Assembly: GCA_002887195.1 (NCBI GenBank)
Contig: PJAB01002096.1
Coordinates: forward strand, 1 to 10,519
Reading direction: 5' to 3'
DNA: 10,519 nt
Source of the DNA: Chrysochromulina parva
Taxonomy: Eukaryota; Haptophyta; Prymnesiales; Chrysochromulinaceae
In this document: positions 1-7,100 of the stretch, in pieces
Layout: each line of letters begins with the position of its first letter
Numbering within the stretch: position 1 is the stretch's first letter
Notes under the pieces: model-generated
Told to the model about the DNA's origin: nothing
What the model saw: the letters and a program-made list of their open reading frames with translations, nothing else
Database searches by the model: none
Made by a program: the position numbers and the translations under genes

Positions 1-411
1 CACCGCGTAGCACAGAGCGGTCACGAGCACAGCCACCAGCGAGATGAGCTCAAAGCGAGGCGCGTTGATGGCGCGGAGCACGGTGCGACTGCCCCAAACG
101 GAGCCGCCGGAAAGCAGCTCTTGGAGCCGCTGGAGCTCCTTCTGGTTCCACATCGACGACGCTCTGTCGGCCGAGTACAGCTCCATCAGGCTCTCAACAA
201 ACTCGTCGCGTGAGAGCTTCCCGTCGCGGTTGACATCCAGCCAAGTTAGGAGTAGCTCGGGGTCGAAACCCGCTCGGGCCAGCTCTTCGGAGTCGAGTGC
301 CGCGTTGGCATCGCCGTCAATCGCGGTGAAGGCCGACTCGAGCGCAGCGCGCAACGTCTGCTCATCTGGAAGGCCGTTCTCGGAGACGGCGGCCTTCGTG
401 TGTGTCTCCAT
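1..411 (-). CDS. EF-hand protein with membrane segment, N-terminal part (runs off left edge)
   Basis: The minus-strand frame is open from an ATG at 411 to the window edge (137 codons seen, no stop). Residues 32-43 form an EF-hand loop with D32, D34, N36, L39 and E43; the usual Gly at loop position 6 is Ala. Residues 59-70 (DVNRDGKLSRDE) form a fully canonical second loop. The two loops are only 27 residues apart, as in a paired EF-hand. After an amphipathic stretch around 90-112, residues 120-137 (FELISLVAVLVTALCYAV) are hydrophobic and look like a first transmembrane helix cut by the edge. A cytosolic Ca2+-sensing domain before membrane helices would suit a Ca2+-regulated ion channel or transporter, but this is inference because the rest is missing. 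The frame stays open upstream to a stop near 660, with another ATG at 549 that would add 46 residues starting MYAVLLAAIGFAPIRSTF. I chose 411 because third-position GC drops upstream of it; neither ATG has a strong context. Confidence 0.72.
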   Translation of the reverse strand, partial: METHTKAAVSENGLPDEQTLRAALESAFTAIDGDANAALDSEELARAGFDPELLLTWLDVNRDGKLSRDEFVESLMELYSADRASSMWNQKELQRLQELLSGGSVWGSRTVLRAINAPRFELISLVAVLVTALCYAV

Positions 412-754
412 GCACGCCACTCGCCCAGAGCGGCTGGTGGTGAATGTCTGCTGCGCTTGCACTCTCTGATGAAAGAGCTGCGGTTGGGGTTGAATGAATG
501 TCGATCGTATTGGAGCGAAGCCGATGGCGGCAAGCAAAACCGCGTACATGAGGCTTCTTCCGGCCGCGGCCCACGACCTTCGCTCCAGATGCAAGAAAGA
601 TGCCTTCGACGGAAAAAGTAAAAAAGGCAAGCACACAAAAATCCTTGCGAGTCCACGTCAAAGATCGTCGGACACACCTGAAGCATTTTCAGTAAACCTC
701 ATGAACAGTAAACCTCATGAATTCACAGCTTACTTTCTCTGAAATTGAAGCCCG
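412..754. promoter_or_regulatory. Divergent upstream region between the EF-hand gene and the Vid27-type gene
   Basis: About 340 bases lie between the two divergent starts and should hold both promoters and leaders. The part from 600 to 754 is clearly more AT-rich than the coding DNA, with A-runs near 615-645. No TATA box at a convincing distance was found. Positions 412-549 could be coding if the EF-hand gene starts at 549. The region also holds a perfect 16-bp tandem duplication and short upstream ATGs, listed separately. Confidence 0.5.
690..721. repeat. Perfect 16-bp tandem duplication upstream of the Vid27-type start
   Basis: CAGTAAACCTCATGAA occurs twice head to tail (690-705 and 706-721), ending 33 bases before the ATG at 755. 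Each copy contains an ATG. The first (702) opens a 13-codon reading frame that stops at 741-743; the second (718) opens a frame that overlaps the main start out of frame. If transcription begins upstream of 702, these would be upstream ORFs that reduce or regulate translation. If it begins downstream, the repeat may be a promoter element. Confidence 0.85.
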
Positions 755-1972
755 ATGGCGACCCCGGTGCGCCAGCAGACGCTTGACGCCGGCCCGCGAG
801 GCGGCGCCAACCTCGAGGCGATGTCGGCGCTCTCAACCGGCACAAAGGGCAAGATCCAGTTCTACAAGGGTGATGCGGACGGCACGCCCATTGGCAGCCA
901 CAATGTGTACGACATCAAGGGCAACAAACAGAGCGTGGGCATGGTGCAGACGTGGAATCAGTGCACGAACATGATCATGACTTCGCTCGACAAGCCTGAG
1001 AGCCTTCTCGTGATGGACACGGAAAAGGGCGCGGTGCATGCGGAGCTCGACATCAAGCGGCAGCAGAGGAACTGGAAGATGTCGATCGACTCGGTCACGC
1101 CGATGCAGAAGTTTGAGCAGTACCGGCCGACGCAGGAGATCATGCTCTTCGGCCTGGGCGACGGCGGCCAGACCGTGTTCCAGCTGCACCACGACGCGCG
1201 CGCGGGGGAGAATATCGAGGAGCACGTGATTCGTGCCGACTCACACCGCAAGTACAAGTCGTACACCTTCTCATGCCACGCGCAGACGCGTGGCGGCAAC
1301 CTCGTGCTCGGGCGCACCGACGGCGCCGTCGCGCTCTACGACGCCATCATGCAGTCGGAGACGGCCTCGTGCGTGCTCGATGGCATGCCCGGCCCGGTGA
1401 CCTCGATCGACGTGTCAGCGGACGGGTCGATGGTCTGCTGGACCACTCCGGAGTTCGTCTTCTTCACGAGCCCGTCGGCTGAGCACTGGACGAAGGAGTG
1501 GAAAAAGTCGATGGGCAAGCCCGTCGTGCTGCAGCTCGCCCCCACCCCGGAGGACAAGGGACGAATGCTCCTCGGCAGCAGCGACAGCCGGAGCGGCGGC
1601 AGCGGCGCCACCTCGGCAGCAGCGGAGCCCGAGGAGGCAGCGGCGGAGGCGGGGCCCGATTGGCGCTCTGTCAAGTTTGACGCGGGCACAGCGAAGGAGG
1701 ACTCGGGAAAGGCTGAGCGCGAGATTGTCACGTACTGCGGCAACTGGCAGATGCGCTGGTCTGTCACGCAGGCCCTGAAGGCCTGGGATGCCCTCGCTGC
1801 TGCCAAGGAGGGGGACGCGCCGCCGCCCGGGATCTTGTATGGCACGGCGACCAGCATGGCAGGCATGGGCGCGGCCGTCTCGCGCCACATGACTGTGCAG
1901 AGCGGTGCGAATGGAGAGGACCTCGATATCGTCGCTCTCGAAGGCGAGATCGTGCGCAGCCTCCGGTTCTGA
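755..1972 (+). CDS. Vid27-type beta-propeller protein (C-terminal domain only)
   Basis: This single-exon gene encodes 405 aa with an in-frame TGA just upstream of the ATG. It matches the C-terminal WD40-like propeller of the yeast Vid27 family. Residues 181-196 (GGNLVLGRTDGAVALYD-like blade), 213-229 (GPVTSIDVSADGSMVCW) and 324-341 (IVTYCGNWQMRWSVTQAL) align with the family's blade motifs, including the DVSADG signature and the W-N/S-hydrophobic strand near the end. Residues 57-145 hold earlier blades (VQTWNQC, LLVMDTEKG, IMLFGLGDGGQTVFQL). Yeast Vid27 is nearly twice as long and has an N-terminal PH-like region; nothing equivalent is encoded here or upstream, so this is a short form as in many protists. 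Residues 272-320 are a Gly/Ser/Ala/Glu-rich insert between late blades. Vid27 was named for vacuolar import and degradation in yeast, but its biochemical role is not well established. The protein is probably cytosolic, with no signal peptide or membrane segment. Family call is good; function uncertain. Confidence 0.85.
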   Translation: MATPVRQQTLDAGPRGGANLEAMSALSTGTKGKIQFYKGDADGTPIGSHNVYDIKGNKQSVGMVQTWNQCTNMIMTSLDKPESLLVMDTEKGAVHAELDIKRQQRNWKMSIDSVTPMQKFEQYRPTQEIMLFGLGDGGQTVFQLHHDARAGENIEEHVIRADSHRKYKSYTFSCHAQTRGGNLVLGRTDGAVALYDAIMQSETASCVLDGMPGPVTSIDVSADGSMVCWTTPEFVFFTSPSAEHWTKEWKKSMGKPVVLQLAPTPEDKGRMLLGSSDSRSGGSGATSAAAEPEEAAAEAGPDWRSVKFDAGTAKEDSGKAEREIVTYCGNWQMRWSVTQALKAWDALAAAKEGDAPPPGILYGTATSMAGMGAAVSRHMTVQSGANGEDLDIVALEGEIVRSLRF

Positions 1973-2444
1973 GCCTGCCTAGGGGGCTCTCTACCAAGGA
2001 CGACGGCCGCGACGAGGAACGAGGAACGAGCTGTGCCTGAGGGTGCGAGCGAGAGGGAGATCACCCATGTCACAGGGCCACCGGCGCATGCCTGTGTAAT
2101 GCACGACTTCTGAGCTGCCGGTACTGCGCAAGCAGAACATCCGCCGCAAGTTTACGCCGAGCCCGTGTTGTCAATGTCGTCTTGTGGCTGATATCAGATA
2201 TCCTGGCTCGTGTTAAGGCTCGTGCGGCTGTCGTGGTGGCGTGGCGTGGCGTGGGTATCTATAAATCTTCGCTGTGAACATGCTTTTGTCTAATTTTAAT
2301 ACTCATCCACTTCTTTTGTGTACTTGATCTTGAACTATAACGTTACCCGCGTAAAGGAATCGCCAGGTCGGCCTCACCTCCTCCTCGATGCTGCCGGACG
2401 AATCTCCGGCTTGCCTTGCCCCTTGCACGTGAGAGACTGTTTGC
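1973..2444. other. Convergent 3' intergenic region, no gene seen
   Basis: This stretch lies between two convergent genes and should hold both 3' UTRs and termination sites. Visible local structure includes an 8-bp tandem GAGGAACGAGGAACGAG around 2015-2031, a small palindromic ATATCAGATATC near 2191-2202, a 5-bp GTGGC tandem around 2234-2254, and an AT-rich patch at about 2260-2340. I found no credible ORF, tRNA or structured RNA, and could not place a polyadenylation signal with confidence. Confidence 0.5.
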
Positions 2445-4043
2445 TCACTTCTTCTTCTTGCCCTTGCCTCCTTTCTTGGGCTTGTCGGGAAGGCGCAGCG
2501 TGAGCAGCTTCTTGGGCAAGACTGGTGAGAGGAACTCGAGCGTGACGGTGTCGTCGGTGCGCACACCGACTGCGTGCAGTACGAAGTCGTCCCCAAGCGT
2601 GCGCCCGCCCCAGTTGATCCACATCGTCGTCTCAACCGTCTCTCCTTTGAGTACCTTCGTCTCGGGCACCATGACCTCCTCCGAAAGAGCCACCACCTGG
2701 CTCTCGACCACAGTCAGGCGTCGGCAGGCATCATCAGGCGTCATCAGAGGCGTCATCAGAGGCTAATCAGTGGCCATCAGAGGCCATCAGCGCACCTGAC
2801 TCTCGACCACGGTCACAGGCGATCCGTTGGTGATCCGGTACGCGAGGGCTGCGCCCTTGCCGCCCGCGAGCGCGCCCATCCCTCCCTCGACCAGGAGCTC
2901 GTCGGCCACCACGAGCGCCGAAGTCCCCGCCTTCGGGTCTGCCTTGGCCTTCGCGAGAGTGAGAACGGTCATCCCCGCGCGACGCACGCACACGCCGTCT
3001 GCGGTGAACCATGTGTGCTCGCCCTGCTGGAGTGACGCGCAATACGCACGCTTCAGGTCGAGGACCGTTGTGGTCTCGTCCACGGGGAACGCGCGCGTGT
3101 GCAGCAGCGGGCAGTTGACGCGCACGCGCCCTAGCCCGCGCGAGAGCAGCAGCCACGGAGCGACGCGCGTCAGCTTCATATCGAACGTCGTGTCCTTGGC
3201 GAGGCGTAACTCGTCCATGAGGCTCAGGTGGTCGTTCAACGGTAGCCCGTGCAAGTAGAGTTCGATTCGGAACGAGGGCGAGAGTCGTACGCGCTCGTAG
3301 ATGAGTCGCTTCAAGTCGGCGATGCGCAGCCTGAAGTTGCTGGCGCTCGCCGTGGCGCGCGCGACTTGGTCGTCGTCGTCGGCGGCGGCGGCGTCGACGG
3401 TTTGTGGCGCGGGCGGTGGGGGAGCCCGGTAGCCTAATAATGTGGGGATGTAAAAGGCCATCCGGCCGTAGAGTAACGAGACGACATGCACCGTGCATCC
3501 CTCCTTGGGCACCACGTTTGGCTTTGTCGGTGCGGTGGAGGGGCGAGCTCGAGGCGTCACGTCGTCGTCGTCGTCGTCGTCCGTTGGCGGCGGCTTGACA
3601 GTCACGCCGACGCCGATCATCGAAGGGATGCGGTCGAGGAAATCCTCGCGGTCGAGGACGGCGCGCAGCTTTGGTTGCGAGTCTTCGAGCTTTGTTTGGT
3701 ATTGGCTCTCGTGACGGCTGTTGGCGTAGCTGCTGAGGAAGAGCGGGTCAGATTGAAGCAGGGAGAGGCGGTGCAAGGGCTCGCTCGCTGATCTCGATAC
3801 GCGGGGCGGCTCCCTCGAAGTAAGCGGCGTGAAGCAGGTGATCTGGCTGCTCGTCAAGCTCGCGTGCACGCTGCGACGTGTGTCGTACCCAGTGTAGTTG
3901 CTATCATAGCGTGGTCGTGCGACCGTGGATTTGCCGCCAAGATCGGCGATGGTCCAGCAAGAATGCCTTGCTGCGACGGCGCTGGTGGGGCGTAGAGTGC
4001 TCTCAGGACGCATTTTGCGCTGGATTTCATTACCAACGGACAA
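2445..4043 (-). CDS. Multi-ubiquitin-like-fold protein, two exons, 499 aa
   Basis: Exon 1 (4043-2796) encodes residues 1-416 and exon 2 (2696-2445) residues 417-499, joined across a 99-nt phase-0 intron. Residues 183-292 form a ubiquitin-like fold: CTVHVVSLLYGRMAFYIP as the first hairpin, a Pro/Asp-rich loop at 205-236, helix IADLKRLIYERV at 241-252, then IELYLHGLPLNDHLSLMDEL and a final strand TTFDMKLTR. A second, weaker one spans about 306-385 (RVRVNCPLL, TTTVLDLKRAYCASL, HTWFTADG). The C-terminal WINWGGRTLGDDFVLHAVGV and following DDTVTLEF resemble the second half of a third. The tail is a Lys/Gly-rich stretch ending in KGKKKK and has no C-terminal diglycine, so conjugation like ubiquitin is not indicated. 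Residues 1-140 are Ser/Arg-rich and unrecognised. D155-D161 is a poly-Asp run from a GAC repeat. The gene shares a 130-bp divergent promoter with the filamin-repeat gene. The exact family is not recognised; a binding or scaffold role is a guess. Start could also be the Met at residue 11. Confidence 0.78.
2694..2716 (-). repeat. Direct repeat, 3' copy spanning the intron acceptor
   Basis: This 23-bp copy matches 2793-2815 at 21 of 23 positions. The shared core reads GTGGTCGAGAGYCAGGTG on the minus strand. Twenty bases of this copy lie in the intron and the last three (GTG) begin exon 2. Both copies are preceded by CGCCTG, allowing a 2-nt gap. Confidence 0.9.
2697..2795 (-). other. Spliceosomal intron, 99 nt, GT-AG, phase 0, made of tandem repeats
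   Basis: On the minus strand the donor is GAGAGTCAG|GTGCGC and the acceptor GAGAGCCAG|GTGGTG. Unspliced reading meets a TGA two codons after the donor; removing 99 nt joins the two open frames seamlessly. The interior is a run of about seven units related to CTGATGACGCCT. A CTGAC near the 3' end places a possible branch-point A about 17 nt before the acceptor. The ends of the intron lie in copies of the same 23-bp sequence. Confidence 0.85.
2717..2790 (-). repeat. 10-12 bp tandem repeat filling the intron
   Basis: Read on the minus strand, the units are CTGATGGCCT, CTGATGGCCA, CTGATTAGCCT, CTGATGACGCCT, CTGATGACGCCT, GATGATGCCT and GCCGACGCCT. The period drifts between 10 and 12. Most units contain CTGAT, which resembles a branch-point consensus. 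Confidence 0.85.
2793..2815 (-). repeat. Direct repeat, 5' copy spanning the intron donor
   Basis: Twenty bases of this copy are the end of exon 1, encoding TVVESQ, and the last three (GTG) begin the intron. The offset to the other copy is exactly 99 bases, the intron length, so the splice junction falls at the same AG|GT in both copies. Confidence 0.9.
3561..3581 (-). repeat. GAC trinucleotide repeat, seven units
   Basis: Seven uninterrupted GTC units on the plus strand encode D155-D161 of the ubiquitin-like-fold protein on the minus strand. Such a run is expected to vary in length between strains. Confidence 0.9.
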
Positions 4044-4070
4044 CTAAAGTGCGTGTGGTGCATGCATCTG

Positions 4071-4087
4071 TTTGGAACACTTCCAAA
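4071..4087. promoter_or_regulatory. Perfect 7-3-7 dyad in the divergent promoter
   Basis: TTTGGAA, a CAC spacer and TTCCAAA form a perfect inverted repeat, about 28 bases from the minus-strand start and 87 from the plus-strand start. The symmetry suits a dimeric transcription factor or a small RNA hairpin in a leader. Function is inferred from symmetry and position only. Confidence 0.5.
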
Positions 4088-4105
4088 ACGCGCTTTCTGC
4101 AGGCT

Positions 4106-4113
4106 TGACGTCA
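4106..4113. promoter_or_regulatory. TGACGTCA octamer (CRE/bZIP-type site)
   Basis: This is the perfect palindromic octamer bound by CREB/ATF-type and many plant and protist bZIP factors. Its position between two divergent starts makes a regulatory role plausible. An 8-bp match in about 10 kb is not strong on its own. Confidence 0.4.
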
Positions 4114-4173
4114 GCGTCCTTCAGCGCCGGCCGCTTTGTCGCGCGCTGCTGACCAAAGCAACGCAGTATCGCC

Positions 4174-7100
4174 ATGCCTGCGGTCAGCGCCAAGGAGAAC
4201 AGGCTGGTTGCCGAAGCCCAGAAAATCCTCTGTTCCGGAGCCCCGTCGTCAGCGCAGGAGATCTTTGACGCCATCAAGGGGGCCGGGCTGCGCTGGTCAC
4301 GCGGCCTATCCATAGCCGACGTGCGGAAGGCAAGAATAACAGTGCAGACGAGCATGCAAGAACAAATGCGTGTCGACGAGGCTATCGGACGCTTCCAGGA
4401 ACAGGCGGCCAAGCTACTTCGCAGCGACCAAGAGGCTGCCGGAGTGGAGGTCCGTGAGGAAGAGCAGGACGCACCTGATGCGATTGAAGGCTTCGTTCGT
4501 TTCGACAACAGCCCGAAGGTTGAATCGAGCGCCACGCTGAGCCACGTGGTCGGCGACGGCCTGCGCGAGGCAACCGTCCGCCAGCTCGCATACTTTCTGA
4601 TCCAGGCAGTCACGACCGAGGGCAAGCGCAGCACGAGCGGCGGCGAGAGGTTCAACGTGTCCGTCAGAGGGCCTTCGAAGACGCGCGCAAAAGTGACCGA
4701 CAATAGCAACGGCACGTACCTCGTCGCATGGCGCCCGCACTGCTCGGGCCCCTACTCAATCACCGTGACGCTCGGTGGCGAGCTGCTCCCGGGCTCGCCT
4801 CACCTGGTGCATGTGACAAACTCGTTGCCCTGCGCCTCCAAGTGCGAGGTGAGCGGCAAGGCGCTGGCTGAGGCAGTCTCACGCGTGCCGCAGACGTTCG
4901 AGATCCGCTTCCGCGACCGGTTCGGTCAGACCGCGAGTGCCGTCGAGCTCGACCTCTTTGTGGAGGCAGTGCCGCCGAACAGCCCACGCGGGCGGGAGGT
5001 GCCGCTAACGGCCGCGCAACGATTGCTCATCGAGCAAAAGGAGGCGGCCGAGGCGGCGGCGGCGGCGGCGGCGGCCAAGGGCAAGAAGGGAGATGGCAAG
5101 GGGGGGCAGCTCAAGGGACGAGCTAGGCTAGCAAGCAAGGAGGTAGGGACGACGACGACGACGACGCTAGTAGTGGTACCGCCGCCGAAGGCCGGAGTAT
5201 ACGGAGCTTCAGTGCCACCGACAAGGCGCGAGAAGCGCGTGAGCAATGAGAGTGGGACGACGCCGCCAGTGGCGCCGCAGCCGCTGCCGTCCTCTCCCGG
5301 GCGGACCTCGCCCGTGATCTCGCCCGTGACGGCCTCAGCGGCGCGTGTGGAGCAGCAGCAGTTGCAAGCGAGAGCAGCAGGGCCCATGGGCAAGTGGCTC
5401 GCCGGTCCTCTGAGCGAGTGGGCCTATGCGATCGACCAAGGGCCAGGCAGCGTCGACGAGGCTCGGGACGCCGCTGTCGAGAACGAGCCAGGAGAGATTC
5501 GGTACCGTACAATCCGCGTCCGGGTGGGTGAGAAGCCGCTCATCCTGCGCACCGCGCCTGCCAAGGGAAGTGCTCCGATCGGTCGCCTGCTGCCTGGTCA
5601 GGTGGTGACCGTTCTCGAGGAGCACATCTCAGCGGACGGCGAGGTGCGTGCATGCGTCTCATGATCGCCACGTTGATTGCCACGGATGACCCGCCTTGCA
5701 TGCAAGTGCTCACCACAGTGCGCGTCCCCACAGGTGCGTGCATGCGTCTCGCTCGATTCGGTCGAATGGTCGATAGACGGCCACGAGGAGCCATTCATCC
5801 CTCCATTCATCCCTCCAATCTCGGCGCGCTCGAGCTCACGCATGAGCAGCGACGGCAGCGGCGCGCTGAGCGGCCGTTCTGGTCAGCTCTCGAGTCGCTC
5901 CTCAGGCCAGCTCTCGAGTCGCTCGTGCAGCTCCTCTGGGGGAGGAGCCCTCAGCAGCCGTGTCGGCGGCGGCGAGGGCGGCGGCACGCGCCACAACCGC
6001 GCGCGACACCCCTTCGGCTCGCCTCGAGCCTCGAGCCGCAATGGGGCGCTCACGGCACGCCAAGCCGCCGCAGCGTCACCTCAAGCTGCTCTCATCGACC
6101 AGCCTCTGCAGGCGCCCACAGCCGCCGCCGCCGAAATGACGACGACGAGCGAGATCAGCCGCTCGTCGTCTGGCGCCAAGTATGGCGCGTTCAGCGCCAA
6201 GGACGCCAAGTATGGCACGTTCAGCGCCAAGACGGCCGAGGGGGGTACCGGTACGGCGAGGGCCTCCGGCGAAGGCGCCTCGCGTGAGAGAGCCTCGTGC
6301 AAGATTGGCTGGGTGACGCTGATGAAGGAGGGGCGCGTGAAGCTCGTCTCATCACGTGTGCAGCTGGGTCCAGGGTCGCGCCGACAGTACTCAAGCCAAT
6401 GGGAGCGACAGAGGCATACGAAGCAGGCGCTCGCGGACCCGAAGCCATCGGTGGACGCGGGGGTGCTCATCGAACGAGAAGTCGGCGCCGATCCGAGCGG
6501 CATCGGCTTCGGCTTCGGCGGGGTCGAGCCTGGCACCTTGCATGCGCATGGCGAGCTGCATGAGGTCCATCGGGTCTCGTATGTCCTCTCGCTCGCCGGC
6601 ACCTACTTTCTGCACGTGCGGCTCAGGCATCAAGCGTTGCCTTTGCCAGGCTCTCCATTCAAGCTCGTTGTGCGACCGGGCGCCGCGTGCGCACGCACGT
6701 CGCGACTGCTACCTGGCGTGCTACGCGGGAAGGTGGGCGGCGATGCCGACTCGGGCTGTCAACAGACTCTGCAATGCGCCGACCAAGTGGGCAACGAGTG
6801 CATCGCGGGTGGCGCACCTGTAGAGGTCAGATGTTTCACGGAGGACGGCCTGGTGGCCGCGCCTGGCATGGAAACGACCGTGACCGACCTCAAGGACGGC
6901 ACGTACACTATCCGCTGGCGCTCCAAGTTTTCGGGCAAGTTCCGCGCGAGTGTCCAAATCGGCGACGAGGACGTGCGCGGCTCGCCCGTCCAGATTGCGC
7001 TCGTGTCGTCCACACCAGAGCTCAACAAGTCGGAGCTCTCGGGCGGCGGGCTCACGGGCGCCGTCGCGGGCGAACGCTCGCACTTTCGCATCAAGTTCGT

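Larger units (their letters stand above)
4044..4173. promoter_or_regulatory. Compact divergent promoter between the ubiquitin-like and filamin-repeat genes
   Basis: Only 130 bases separate the two divergent start codons, so promoter elements are probably shared. Two palindromic elements lie here, 18 bases apart: a 17-bp dyad and a CRE-type octamer, listed separately. No TATA box was found at a useful distance from either start. Confidence 0.55.

Noticed and set aside
44..469. Plus-strand 141-codon frame at the left edge
   Set aside because: It is antisense to two clear EF-hand loops and has no recognisable features.
2445..2756. Reading 2445-2756 as a separate 103-aa gene
   Set aside because: Its first 20 codons are the intron repeats plus a copy of the upstream exon end. 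Splicing joins it in frame to the larger ORF.
5642..5750. The paired repeats as a phage-type attachment site or transposon footprint
   Set aside because: The 90-nt block between the copies has no coding capacity or terminal inverted repeats, and its ends coincide with working GT-AG splice sites.
5780..6300. A hidden in-frame retained intron in the Ser/Arg-rich insert
   Set aside because: The stretch stays open, shows coding tandem repeats in multiples of three, and has no convincing donor-acceptor pair; it reads as disordered protein.
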